A stretch of 15,446 nucleotides of DNA from an uncultured Oscillospiraceae bacterium (GTDB taxonomy: Bacteria; Bacillota; Clostridia; UBA1381). This document shows positions 1-8,900 of the stretch, in pieces. The stretch lies in assembly GCA_946531785.1 (NCBI GenBank), contig CAMNAT010000020.1, forward strand, positions 1-15,446, given 5' to 3'. A program made the translations under genes and the position numbers. The notes under the pieces were generated by a model. That model saw nothing but the letters and a program-made list of their open reading frames with translations. It was not told where the DNA came from and did not search any database. Every line of letters begins with the position of its first letter. Positions within the stretch are counted from its first letter, which is position 1.

Positions 1-225
1 TACGGTACTGGTGTAGCAGCATTCTACGGCAAGGACGGCGAGCTCGTCAAGCTGATCAAAAACGATGAAGCTTTGATAGTACCCGGCGAATCCGGAACGG
101 ATGATCCGGCCTTCACTATCGATGTCCCGCAAGACCTTGATATGGCAGATATCGGCAAGGTAAGCATATTCCTTTGGGATGGGCTTGACAGCATCAAGCC
201 GTATTGTGAAAAGGTAAGCTTCTGA
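1..225 (+). CDS. 3' end of a probable exported protein with the W..P[YL]C module (partial)
   Basis: Frame 1 is open from the window edge to a TGA at 223-225, giving the last 74 residues of a protein whose start lies outside the window. The segment resembles residues 665-740 of the SLH protein at 5932-9870 and the last ~60 residues of the hydrolase at 396-2408. Shared points are an aromatic-x-G/R-D-x-L strand near the start, an F-T-[IV]-[DP] strand in the middle, an L-D-M-[AS]-[DK] stretch, and a final strand ending in W-x7-P-Y-C. The two comparison proteins have signal peptides, so this one is probably also an exported, multi-domain carbohydrate-related protein ending in this module. Its enzymatic or structural role cannot be told from the fragment. 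A terminator-like hairpin follows 84 nt after the stop, so it probably belongs to a separate transcript. Confidence 0.8.
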   Translation, partial: YGTGVAAFYGKDGELVKLIKNDEALIVPGESGTDDPAFTIDVPQDLDMADIGKVSIFLWDGLDSIKPYCEKVSF

Positions 226-280
226 AATACATAACAAAAATCAGATATCGATCTATAAATAATGAAATTTACGTGTCATG

Positions 281-303
281 TGTCCGCAGCCCGGCTGCGG
301 ACA
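281..303 (+). other. GC-rich perfect hairpin downstream of the left-edge gene
   Basis: TGTCCGCAG and CTGCGGACA are perfect reverse complements (281-289 with 295-303) around a CCCGG loop. The palindrome is formally perfect to 11 bp per arm. No T-tract follows, so on its own it is not a canonical intrinsic terminator. It lies 55 nt after the left-edge stop and just upstream of a second hairpin that does have a T-tract. It could be part of a two-stem terminator, an RNA 3'-end stabiliser, or a protein-binding palindrome. Confidence 0.6.
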
Positions 304-308
304 ACACA

Positions 309-362
309 GGATCGTGCGTTTAGAAATGCTCGCCTGCATTGACGCACGATCCGTTTGTTTTT
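309..362 (+). terminator. Probable rho-independent terminator
   Basis: GGATCGTGCG (309-318) is the exact reverse complement of CGCACGATCC (343-352). The stem extends by one A-T and one G-T pair inward. The loop holds a second small stem, AATGC/GCATT (325-329 with 336-340). The hairpin is followed by a T-rich tract (354-362, TTTGTTTTT). Its orientation and place, between the left-edge gene and the next start, fit termination of the upstream transcript. The loop of 24 nt is longer than usual, but the inner stem shortens it. Confidence 0.65.
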
Positions 363-370
363 GATATACT
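339..370 (+). promoter_or_regulatory. Candidate sigma-A promoter with extended -10
   Basis: TGATATACT at 362-370 contains an extended -10 (TG, one base, TATACT), which matches the TATAAT consensus at five of six positions. A -35-like TTGACG sits at 339-344 but the spacer is 20 nt, longer than the preferred 17, so activity would lean on the extended -10. Predicted initiation is near 377, just before or at the ribosome site of the hydrolase gene, giving a very short leader. The element overlaps the right arm of the terminator hairpin. No catabolite-response (cre) element was seen nearby. Confidence 0.35.
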
Positions 371-376
371 TTTTAT

Positions 377-385
377 AAAGGTGGG
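377..385 (+). promoter_or_regulatory. Ribosome binding site that fixes the start of the first hydrolase
   Basis: AAAGGTGGG lies 10 nt before ATG 396 and resembles the GGTGGGAGG site used by the gene at 5932. An in-frame TTG at 339 would extend the protein by 19 residues, but it lies within the terminator hairpin, has no ribosome site, and would put non-signal residues before an obvious signal peptide. Confidence 0.6.
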
Positions 386-395
386 CTGTTTATAT

Positions 396-2408
396 ATGAA
401 AAAAAGAATTTTAGCAGCTGTGTGCGCAATATTTGCCTGCATTACAAGTGTTTCTTTTACCTCGCCTGCTCTGGCAGAGCGGCAGGGACAGTATATCACC
501 TACGGTGATCTGGTGAGCGCCAACCCCGGTAATATTTTTTACGGTTCTGAGCCGATCGTTTTTGCAATGAGTATTATAAATCCGAATATTTATACTGTTT
601 ACGGAAGGTACAGCTATACTGTTACGGATGAGACAGGGGAGGTAGTTTACAGTGATGCGCAGCAGGGCTTGCCGGCTCTGGCGGCAGGAAGGAAATTTAC
701 ACGCACCATCACTCTGCCGCGGATCGAGAAATACGGGTTTTACAAGCTGAATCTGACCGAGTACAGCAATAATAAGAATTCTGAAGCAGATATGGTCAGT
801 GAGGAGTTTTCGGCGGACTTTTCCGTCTGCATCCCGCTTGATAAAAGTGATGTAAATAAGAGCTTCGGTTTTAACCAGGCCATTGTCAATAGCGGCAATC
901 CCGCTGCGGTATCGTTAATGAAGCAAGTCGGCGCAAACTGGCATCGCGAAGATGTTTCGTGGGTCGGTGTTGAGCCGAATGAAAAAGAAAAATATATTCC
1001 TCTGACTCAATATAAGGATAAGCTTATGCATATGAAAAACGACGACGGTATCGATACTGTTTGTATCCTGAATGGGCGTAATTCATTATACTGCGGACAA
1101 GCATGGAAAAATAACGGCGGCGAATGGGTAAAAGTAACCAAAATGCCGACGACGGATGATGCTATAAAGGCATATGCGAAGTTTTGCGCATATGTTGCCC
1201 GTAATCTTAAGGGCGCCGTTTCTCATTATGAAATATATAACGAGTGGAATTCGACGCAGTTCAACCCGACATATAAAGTGGATGCGGGGGCTGATGTTTA
1301 CGCAAAGGTACTGAAGGAAGCATACAACGCGATCAAGGCGGAGGATCCCGGCAGCACGGTCATAGGCTGTGCTACCGCAGGCATTGATACAGATTTTATC
1401 ACCGAGGTCCTCGATGCCTACAATGGAGAAGGCAAGGTCTATATGGATGCCATAAGCGTCCATTGTTATGACTTTGAAGAGGAAAATGGCTTCCCGGAGC
1501 AGGATTTCAGAACAAAAGTTGAAGGATTTAAAGCCTTTCTTGCAGCGCGTAACCTGAATATCCCGATCTGGCTTTCTGAGGTCGGTTTCAGTACCTATGA
1601 TAATCCAACGGGAGGCTTTTTTGTCCCGGGCTGCACAGAGGATGTACAGCTCAATTCAATGGTCATGCTCGGAGCCGTAAACAAGGTGTACGGGTTGTTT
1701 AATAAGGTTATCCAGTACGGCTTGAACGACCGCGGTATTGATAAAACAACAATAGAGCAGAATTGGGGTGTGCTGTATGACTACAAGAGCGGTGCTCTTA
1801 AAAACGGTGCGAAGCCGGCATACCTCGGACTTGCCGCAATGAATTATTTTATAGGCGGCAATGCGGAATTCACAGATAAGACAGAGGATACAGATAACAG
1901 ACAGTATGCGTTCGGGTTCTATAACCGTAAGCTTAACAAACAGGTCACGCTTCTGATAGGCGGCGGCCCCGGCAATACGGGCGAAAAAACACTGGATCTG
2001 GGCTGCAAGACGATTGATGTATACGATAAATACGGGAATTTGACAGAACAGCGCAGCAGCGAGGACGGCAGCTATACTATTACTGTATCATCGGAGCCGG
2101 TTTACCTTGTGTACGGTTCGGAGTTCGCCGTTAAAAAGAACGGCAAAGCCATAGCGGATATGTCCGGCTTAAACGGCGGTGACAGCCTTGAGATAATCTT
2201 GAGAGAGACGGATGCCGCTGCCGCAGACCAGAAGGTCATTGCGGCGCAGTTTAATGGTGAAAGATTTATTAAAGCCGATTCGTTCACGGTTGACGGAAAG
2301 ACGTTTTCGGGAAATATCACTGTTGCGGAAGGGGCAGACAGGATCAAGATAGTATATTGGGATATGGATGACCTCACACCGCTTTGTGATTGTTATGAGA
2401 TAAACTGA
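396..2408 (+). CDS. Secreted clan GH-A glycoside hydrolase (GH39/PslG-like), 670 aa
   Basis: The product is a predicted exported glycosidase that would hydrolyse a polysaccharide or oligosaccharide outside the cell; its substrate is unknown. Residues 1-27 form a signal peptide (KKR, hydrophobic core, PALA cleavage site). Residues ~30-150 look like a beta-sandwich. A TIM barrel follows at ~155-490, with the clan GH-A acid/base motif Y-N-E-W-N (Glu283) after strand 4 and a nucleophile motif W-L-S-E-V-G (Glu395), 112 residues apart as in GH39-type enzymes. S-V-H-C-Y-D at ~354-359 sits where GH-A enzymes carry a conserved His-x-Tyr. A beta domain occupies ~490-580. The last ~90 residues carry the W-x6-P-L-C module shared with two other proteins here. 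It lacks SLH repeats or a sortase signal, so it is probably released or held non-covalently. It is a paralogue of the next gene, 25 nt downstream. The exact GH family is uncertain. Confidence 0.85.
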   Translation: MKKRILAAVCAIFACITSVSFTSPALAERQGQYITYGDLVSANPGNIFYGSEPIVFAMSIINPNIYTVYGRYSYTVTDETGEVVYSDAQQGLPALAAGRKFTRTITLPRIEKYGFYKLNLTEYSNNKNSEADMVSEEFSADFSVCIPLDKSDVNKSFGFNQAIVNSGNPAAVSLMKQVGANWHREDVSWVGVEPNEKEKYIPLTQYKDKLMHMKNDDGIDTVCILNGRNSLYCGQAWKNNGGEWVKVTKMPTTDDAIKAYAKFCAYVARNLKGAVSHYEIYNEWNSTQFNPTYKVDAGADVYAKVLKEAYNAIKAEDPGSTVIGCATAGIDTDFITEVLDAYNGEGKVYMDAISVHCYDFEEENGFPEQDFRTKVEGFKAFLAARNLNIPIWLSEVGFSTYDNPTGGFFVPGCTEDVQLNSMVMLGAVNKVYGLFNKVIQYGLNDRGIDKTTIEQNWGVLYDYKSGALKNGAKPAYLGLAAMNYFIGGNAEFTDKTEDTDNRQYAFGFYNRKLNKQVTLLIGGGPGNTGEKTLDLGCKTIDVYDKYGNLTEQRSSEDGSYTITVSSEPVYLVYGSEFAVKKNGKAIADMSGLNGGDSLEIILRETDAAAADQKVIAAQFNGERFIKADSFTVDGKTFSGNITVAEGADRIKIVYWDMDDLTPLCDCYEIN

Positions 2409-2433
2409 CGGATACTGCGAGGAGGTTTTTCGC

Positions 2434-5400
2434 ATGAAGTATATTAAAAAGAGTATCGCATGCGCTCTCGTTGCGCTTATGTGTGCAAACGGCTTGACAG
2501 CCTTTGCTGCCGATAAGAGCGGGAGTGAGGATGAAGGCGAATACTATCCGAAGGTGATCCTCTCCACACCTGTTAAAGAGGAAGGGCTGAATATAATAAC
2601 AAACTTTACTCCCGCAGAGCGCGGCGGGCGTATGGGGCTCATGTCCGGCGAAACGGCCGGCAACGGCAATCCCGAATACATAAATGTGGATGTGGACGAC
2701 AATTATATGTATAATGTGCCGATATTTACGGCGGTAGAGGTCGCCGTTGAGTATTTTGATGATGAAAACGGCAAATTCAACCTTACATATAATACGCATA
2801 ACCCCGAGGCGGGTAAGTATATTGCCAATAATGACAGATACGGCGGATCTACGCTGATTGTGAACCTTACCGGAACAAGGGAGTGGAAGACGCATGTCTT
2901 TTATCTGGAGGATGCGAAGTTCGCAAATGAGCTGAGCGCCGGAACGGATTTCAGAGTCGGCATATGGAGCCCGTCAATGGGCAAAACAAGGGGCGCTGTG
3001 GTTTTCGGCTCGATATCGGTAAAAAAAGTTCCGGTAAGAGATATTTTCAAGTATAACGGACTCAAATCGGAAAAGCTCGGAAATATCTTTTCCGTAGACG
3101 ACGAGATCGAGCTATATAACGATCTGTCCGTAAAGACCAATGATTCGGTCACATCAACAGTAAGATCAGAGGTCTATGACGCAAACAAACAGCTTTTATA
3201 TGAAAATGAACAGGCAGTGAAATTCGGACCGGCTGAAGCGAAACAGATACCGCTGACGCTTGAAAATCCGAAAACCTTCGGGATATATACCGTAAAGACA
3301 CATATAACCTCCAAAGATGACGCGACGGGCGAGGAATTTACAAATGACTATACCGATGAGTTTTCCGTATGTGATGTGGTCAATAAGGAAAACATAAATC
3401 CGATGATAGGCTTTTGTTCGCAGGTCATGCATCATAAGGGTGATCCCGAGGATACTCCCGATCTTATAGCGCAGGCGGGCGGAACATGGGTAAGGATCGA
3501 CGGTGTCGCATGGAATGAGCTTGAAAGAAGCAAGGGCGTTTATACCTTCCCGCCGGAAGCAAAGGAATGGGCTAAGACCATGAAAGAGCACGGCGTAAAT
3601 ATTATGGGCATTTTCAAGGGCAGAGTGTCATTTTATGATAACGGAAACAATCCGTCATCACCTGAGGGAATTGCCGCGTTTGCTAAGTATGCCGCATATA
3701 TTGCGAATGAATTCAAGGGCTTGATCGATTGCTGGGAGGTCTGGAACGAATGGAACATCCAGAGCTTTAACCCGTCGCTTGAGCCGCCGGAGGTCTATGC
3801 CAAGGTATTAAAGGCTGTGTATACGGAGGTAAAGAAGGTAAATCCCAATGCTTATATCATAGGTCTTGATACCGCGGGACTGCCCAACGAGAAAGCTTCG
3901 CCGAGCGTGTATGACTGGGTAAAGCGGGTAATGGCGGCGGGCGCCTATGATTACATGGACGCGGTAAGCGGTCACCATTATGACTGGGGAAAAGAAGGAA
4001 TAGATGAATTAAAGCTTATTGAGAATGTAGAGACTCTCAGGGAGCTTGTCGGACAATACGGTCCGCCAAAGCCCGTTATTATTTCGGAAATAGGCAGCGC
4101 TACGAAAACGGAAGGCACGCCGCTCCTGGATCAGCCGGGCGCGCTCGCTCTTTACTATAATGTTCTGCGTGCATACGGGCTTGCAGACCGAATGACATAT
4201 TATTGTATGTATGACAGGGCTGATGACAGCGATGTTGAGGCATCCTGGGGTTTAGTAAACTGCTGGCAGTATGATTACAACACAAACCCGGAAGCCAAGC
4301 GTACTGCAAGCGGAGCAAAGCCTTCATATATTGCAATGGCTGCAATGAACAATTTTATCGGCGCTACCGCAGATTTTGAACAGGTTCTCGATAAGGACAG
4401 AGCCTATGCGATGAAGTATTACAACAAAACATTAAACAAGAATGTTGTGACTGCGCTCGCAGGACGCGTGGGCGCGCAAGAGGGCAGAGCGGTAAGCTAT
4501 GATTTCGGCACAAACAGTGTCGAGGTATATGATATGTACGGCAACAAGGCTTATGACCTTACATCAAATGACGGAACATATACCTTCTATGTAAACAGAC
4601 AGCCCATTTATATTGTTGGGGATATAAATAAATTCGAGCTTGCCGAAGAAGGAAGCGCGGTAGTTACCTCCGACATGGGCGAAAGGAGCTCCATTGTCGG
4701 GGATATCGTGGAATTTACATATACAAAGAATACGGATGAAGAATTATTCATATCCTGTGATCTGCCTGACACGGCGGAGCTTGTCGAAGAACCTGTGTTT
4801 ATCGGCAACACCGCAAAGATAAAGGTAAGAAGCTTAAAGAATCCCGGCGATGTAAGAAGCTTAACGAATACAGGGGATATCAGATTTACTGTGAATGTAT
4901 CCGGCGCATCGGGCGCGCTTATGTATTCGCAAAACCATAAGATCACATTGGGTGATCCGGTCGCCGTTGAAATAACATCGGGACAGGTTATTCATAACTC
5001 CACCCATTGGCGCGCGGAGGTAAAGGTCAGAAGCTTGTGCGGTTCGCTTACGATGACGGGGAAGGTAAAGATCACCGCACCAGAGGAAATGGTTCCCATA
5101 TCGCCCGAAAGAGACTTCGTTTTGGCACCTGGACAGGAAATAGTATTCTATTATCCCATACCTGAAAAAACGATACAAAACATTATGCCGATGACTGTGG
5201 TGGTCGATTGTGATAACGGCGATGTGATAACAAAGAACGCGTCGCTTGACTTCACATCTGCCGCGTATGCTCCGACACCGCCGAAGATAGACGGTGTGCT
5301 TGAACAGGGTGAGTGGAATTCCGTGTGGGTCGGTGCCGATCAGAAAAAGGACGTATTACAGATAAAGGATTGGCGAGGTCCGAGCGACCTGTCATTCGGC

Positions 5401-5904
5401 GGCGCTATGCAGTGGGATGAGGATAATTTCTATCTCGCGGCAGTAGTGAACGATGATTACCATTCCGTGATCTATACGCCGTCGGGCGCAAAGAACATGT
5501 GGCGCGGCGATAGTATTCAGTTTGGTATCGATGATCATCTCGAGATAAATTCCGCGGATAAGGTTCGCTTTACCGAAATAGCCATTGCTCAGGTACCGGA
5601 TGAAGGAGATATAGCCTGCAGATATAAATCTGCATATGAGCTGCCTACAGGTGTCAATGTAGAAAAGGCTCAGCTTGTCGTTAACAGAATGGATGGTTAT
5701 ACTATTTATGAGCTTGCTATACCGTGGGATGAATTGTTCTGGGAGGGCTATAAGCCGGATCCGGACATACCGTATCATTTCTCTCTGATGGCAAATGATA
5801 ATGACGGCCAGGGCAGACGCGGATGGATAGAATACTGCTCCGGAATAGGCGAGCATAAGGATGTAACACTGTTTGGAACAATGAATCTCTTGGGAGCTAA
5901 ATAA
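2434..5904 (+). CDS. Large secreted clan GH-A glycoside hydrolase with CBM9-like C-terminus, 1156 aa
   Basis: The product is predicted to be a multimodular exported glycosidase. The signal peptide is residues 1-25 (ending AFA). Residues ~37-200 look like a jellyroll carbohydrate-binding domain, with an E-W-K-T-x-x-F-x-L-x-D-A-x-F-x-N pattern seen in binding domains of other large hydrolases. A beta-sandwich at ~205-315 and a TIM barrel at ~320-640 align with the preceding gene. The acid/base is Glu439 (W-N-E-W-N), the nucleophile Glu552 (I-S-E-I-G), and the H-H-Y-D motif is at 514-517. Residues ~645-730 are the post-barrel beta domain, ~735-945 appear to hold two Ig-like beta domains, and ~947-1156 form a CBM9-like domain (P-K-I-D-G-V-L-E-x-G-E-W opening, M-W-R-G-D-S-I-Q-F core). 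CBM9 domains bind sugar chains. A GAGGAGG site at 2419-2425 supports the ATG. A short in-frame duplication lies at residues 798-815. The substrate is unknown. Confidence 0.88.
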   Translation: MKYIKKSIACALVALMCANGLTAFAADKSGSEDEGEYYPKVILSTPVKEEGLNIITNFTPAERGGRMGLMSGETAGNGNPEYINVDVDDNYMYNVPIFTAVEVAVEYFDDENGKFNLTYNTHNPEAGKYIANNDRYGGSTLIVNLTGTREWKTHVFYLEDAKFANELSAGTDFRVGIWSPSMGKTRGAVVFGSISVKKVPVRDIFKYNGLKSEKLGNIFSVDDEIELYNDLSVKTNDSVTSTVRSEVYDANKQLLYENEQAVKFGPAEAKQIPLTLENPKTFGIYTVKTHITSKDDATGEEFTNDYTDEFSVCDVVNKENINPMIGFCSQVMHHKGDPEDTPDLIAQAGGTWVRIDGVAWNELERSKGVYTFPPEAKEWAKTMKEHGVNIMGIFKGRVSFYDNGNNPSSPEGIAAFAKYAAYIANEFKGLIDCWEVWNEWNIQSFNPSLEPPEVYAKVLKAVYTEVKKVNPNAYIIGLDTAGLPNEKASPSVYDWVKRVMAAGAYDYMDAVSGHHYDWGKEGIDELKLIENVETLRELVGQYGPPKPVIISEIGSATKTEGTPLLDQPGALALYYNVLRAYGLADRMTYYCMYDRADDSDVEASWGLVNCWQYDYNTNPEAKRTASGAKPSYIAMAAMNNFIGATADFEQVLDKDRAYAMKYYNKTLNKNVVTALAGRVGAQEGRAVSYDFGTNSVEVYDMYGNKAYDLTSNDGTYTFYVNRQPIYIVGDINKFELAEEGSAVVTSDMGERSSIVGDIVEFTYTKNTDEELFISCDLPDTAELVEEPVFIGNTAKIKVRSLKNPGDVRSLTNTGDIRFTVNVSGASGALMYSQNHKITLGDPVAVEITSGQVIHNSTHWRAEVKVRSLCGSLTMTGKVKITAPEEMVPISPERDFVLAPGQEIVFYYPIPEKTIQNIMPMTVVVDCDNGDVITKNASLDFTSAAYAPTPPKIDGVLEQGEWNSVWVGADQKKDVLQIKDWRGPSDLSFGGAMQWDEDNFYLAAVVNDDYHSVIYTPSGAKNMWRGDSIQFGIDDHLEINSADKVRFTEIAIAQVPDEGDIACRYKSAYELPTGVNVEKAQLVVNRMDGYTIYELAIPWDELFWEGYKPDPDIPYHFSLMANDNDGQGRRGWIEYCSGIGEHKDVTLFGTMNLLGAK
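4825..4878 (+). repeat. 27-bp in-frame tandem duplication within the large hydrolase
   Basis: Two adjacent 27-bp units (4825-4851 and 4852-4878) differ at 4 of 27 positions and encode V-R-S-L-K-N-P-G-D followed by V-R-S-L-T-N-T-G-D. The next codons (I-R-F) begin like a third unit. The same GT[AC]AGAAGCTT core recurs at about 5026-5036 and encodes K-V-R-S-L again. The unit falls in the first Ig-like beta domain, probably in a strand-loop-strand. Confidence 0.85.
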
Positions 5905-5931
5905 GTCAGCATAGGTGGGAGGTACTACTGT

Positions 5932-8900
5932 ATGAAGATAAAGAAGCTTGCGGCAATAGCATCCGCTGCGGCGGTGCTTGTGACCAATACCGCGGTCATA
6001 TCAGCCCCTGCGGCATATGCGGAGGATGACGAGGAAAACGGGTTTTCCGAGGATCTGATGATCGCGGAGGAGACTGTCGGTGACTCGGCTGAGTTTTACG
6101 ATGATTTTGAGGGCTATGACGAAACGGATGAGGAGCATTCGCTCGTTGACACCATGAACGATCTGTATGCGAACGGCTGGAGCGTTGCGACAGACAGCGA
6201 GTTTGCCGAGCGGAACGAGAATGATAATAACCAGAGGTTTGCAAAGATAGTAAGTGACGGAGATAATAAGGTTTTGGAGCTAACGACTGCCAAGTCGCTG
6301 GGTGTGATGCTCGATCCGTCAACGGAAGCACCGTCCGGCTCGTATGAGGTCTCGTTCAAGTTCAGCCCTGTTGATCTTGGAAAAAAGCAGATGTTGTTTG
6401 ATCTTTCTCTCAACAGCTTTAACGAGCAATCAAATATCGCGAAGCATAACATAGTCTATTCATATAACGGTATGCGGATGGGTCACCGCATGAATAATAT
6501 AAATGTACCTATGACTCAGGTGGGAGAAGCCGAGGCTGTATGGTATGATGTTAAGTGTGTTGTTAACAACGACGGCGGATATTATTCCGTAGAGCTTTAT
6601 AAAGAAGGAGCTTTAGTTGCGCGCCGCGGCGCGATCAACTATGCCGGTGAGGAGAAGATAGGCTTTTTAAAGCTCAGCGGATTCGGAACAACGATCCGTG
6701 TCGATGATGTTTCGATCAAGCCGTGTGAGCCCGAGAGGTTGATATATGCAGATGACTTTGAAGCATACAGTGAGGTCAGACTGCCCTCGTCATATGTGGC
6801 AGTCGGCGGCGATGTATCGGAGGCGCAGTCCCGTGAGGGCGAGAGCTTCTTTGAGGGATATACGCCGTGGAGAGCATTAAAGGTATTCGGAAACAGCTAT
6901 GATCTCGTGTACGATCCCACGCTTGAAAGTCAAGTGGTAAGGCTTGGCGATGACAGCACTACTACAGCGCAGGAATCTACCGGTATGACATACATGCCGC
7001 TGGAGGGCGATCTGCTCACGAAGGAGAGCCAGACAAAGCGCGGCAAGCTGCGGCTGACATATAAATTCAGACATTTTTCACAGAACGGTTACGCGTCAGC
7101 TGTCGATATCATCAGTGATTATCGCTATGCCGGCAAGTGGGATTATCCGCCGCAGGTGGCAGTGCAGGAAAAGGGTCTGCCCCGACCCGCAGTAGCCGGT
7201 CTGCCGTATCTGAGAACAAGCATTGCTCCTGTGAAGATAAATCAGGAAAAATGGTATGATGCGGAGGTCATCTTTGATGTTATAAGCGACGAGGTGACGG
7301 TTATAGTCCGTGAGGACGATACAGGTACTGAGATAGCGAACTTTACGCATAATACGAACTGGATAAACCCGGAGATATCCCCGGTGTTCGATAAAGTCAA
7401 GGGTCTCAATTTCAGAGCCATGAACGGAAGCTCGGTATATATCGATGATGTGAGGCTCGAATACTATATAACAAAACCTGTTATATCCGGAAACAGTGTT
7501 ATCATTACAGACTACCGCGGCGAAAGGGTAACGGATAAGAATAGTGTTCCTGCCGCTATCGCGGGAATAGAGCTGCCGTTCGGCAGCGCGATGTCAGAGG
7601 ACAGTACAAATCCTGATACCGTCAGACTGACTGACAGCAGCGGTGCCTATGTGGCGTATTCTCCGGTTTACGGTGCGGGCTCTTACACGATCAAACCGGA
7701 CGGCTTCCTGACTCCGGGAGAGGTATATACACTGACGGTTCCGGCAACGGCTGCGAACAGCTTCGGGGTCGAGCTGGGAATGGAGTTTGAGTATTCATTT
7801 AAGACAGCCCCGGATTATCCGGAGCTGATGACCCTATCATCGGCTTCGGTCACGGATCTGTCAGAGGTACATAACGGCTCGGTGATAAGGGCTGATATAA
7901 GCTATGTCAACAGCTCGGACGAGCCGATCGGCAGTATGCCGTTTATCGCATATTACCGCGGTGATATGCTTCTGGCTACAACGAGTGTGAAGCCTGAGGC
8001 GATTGGTGTCAGGGAAAGCGGCTCAAAGAGCGTTTCCTTTACGGTCCCGTCTGCTGAGGTGCTTGACATGAGCAAGGTGGACAGGATCTCACTGTGTCTG
8101 TGGAAGGGCTTTAAGAATTCCGCTCCGTATTGCGGCGCGATCGATATTCTCGCTGATGCTTCATGGGAGGAGCTTGAATTCGCATCGGAAAAGACTCCGG
8201 TCAAAGCGTCAGAGCCGGTCGTTACATATTCATATAAGGATTCTGTATTTAATATAAGCGGCACGGCAGATCCCGACAGCAGATATATGACTGTACAGAT
8301 CTTGAAGCCGGGCAGCAGCTTTGATGAGGCCGATGAGCTCGGAAGCGAGGCTGCGGACGCGCTCGTGTTCTACAGAGCGCAGACGCCGGTGATAAACGGT
8401 GAGTATTCGATTGATGTAAGGTTTGCCGATGATGATACTGCCGCAGCTCTTGAAGCGGGGGATTATCCCGCGGCGGTATATGTCGATGATACAAGGCTTG
8501 ATATCGACAGCGTATATCTGAGCTCATATGCTGATTATGAAGCTGTATGTAAGGAGCTCAATGCCGCGGCGGCAGCTGACGACTTTGACGGATTTAAGAA
8601 TATATTGAACACAAAGCGTTCGGCACTTAACTTTAATAATGAGCTTCTGGGCGATAAGGAGCTCGGCAGCGGGATAAGATCATATTTTGAATATGTGAAG
8701 AAGAATCCGTTGAGTGCCGAAAATGAGACCGGAAATTCCGAGATGTTCAATACATATGTCGTTATAGAGTATCTTAACGGAAGCAAGCTTGATAATGTCA
8801 CCGATGAGATAAGTGAGATAACGATAGCTGATGATGTAAAAACTCTTTGTAAGGATATACTGACTACCGAGGAAAAGGAAAAGCATTTTACCGCGCTTAT

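Noticed and set aside
339..395. An upstream in-frame TTG that would extend the first hydrolase by 19 residues
   Set aside because: It lies inside the terminator hairpin, has no ribosome site, and the ATG at 396 starts a textbook signal peptide behind AAAGGTGGG.
2374..2895. A 173-codon open frame on the minus strand, and similar ones at 3196-3591, 5392-5856, 8535-8984 and 10824-11288
   Set aside because: All lie opposite well-supported + strand genes with clear domains. Their translations show no recognisable domain and no ribosome site was identified for them.
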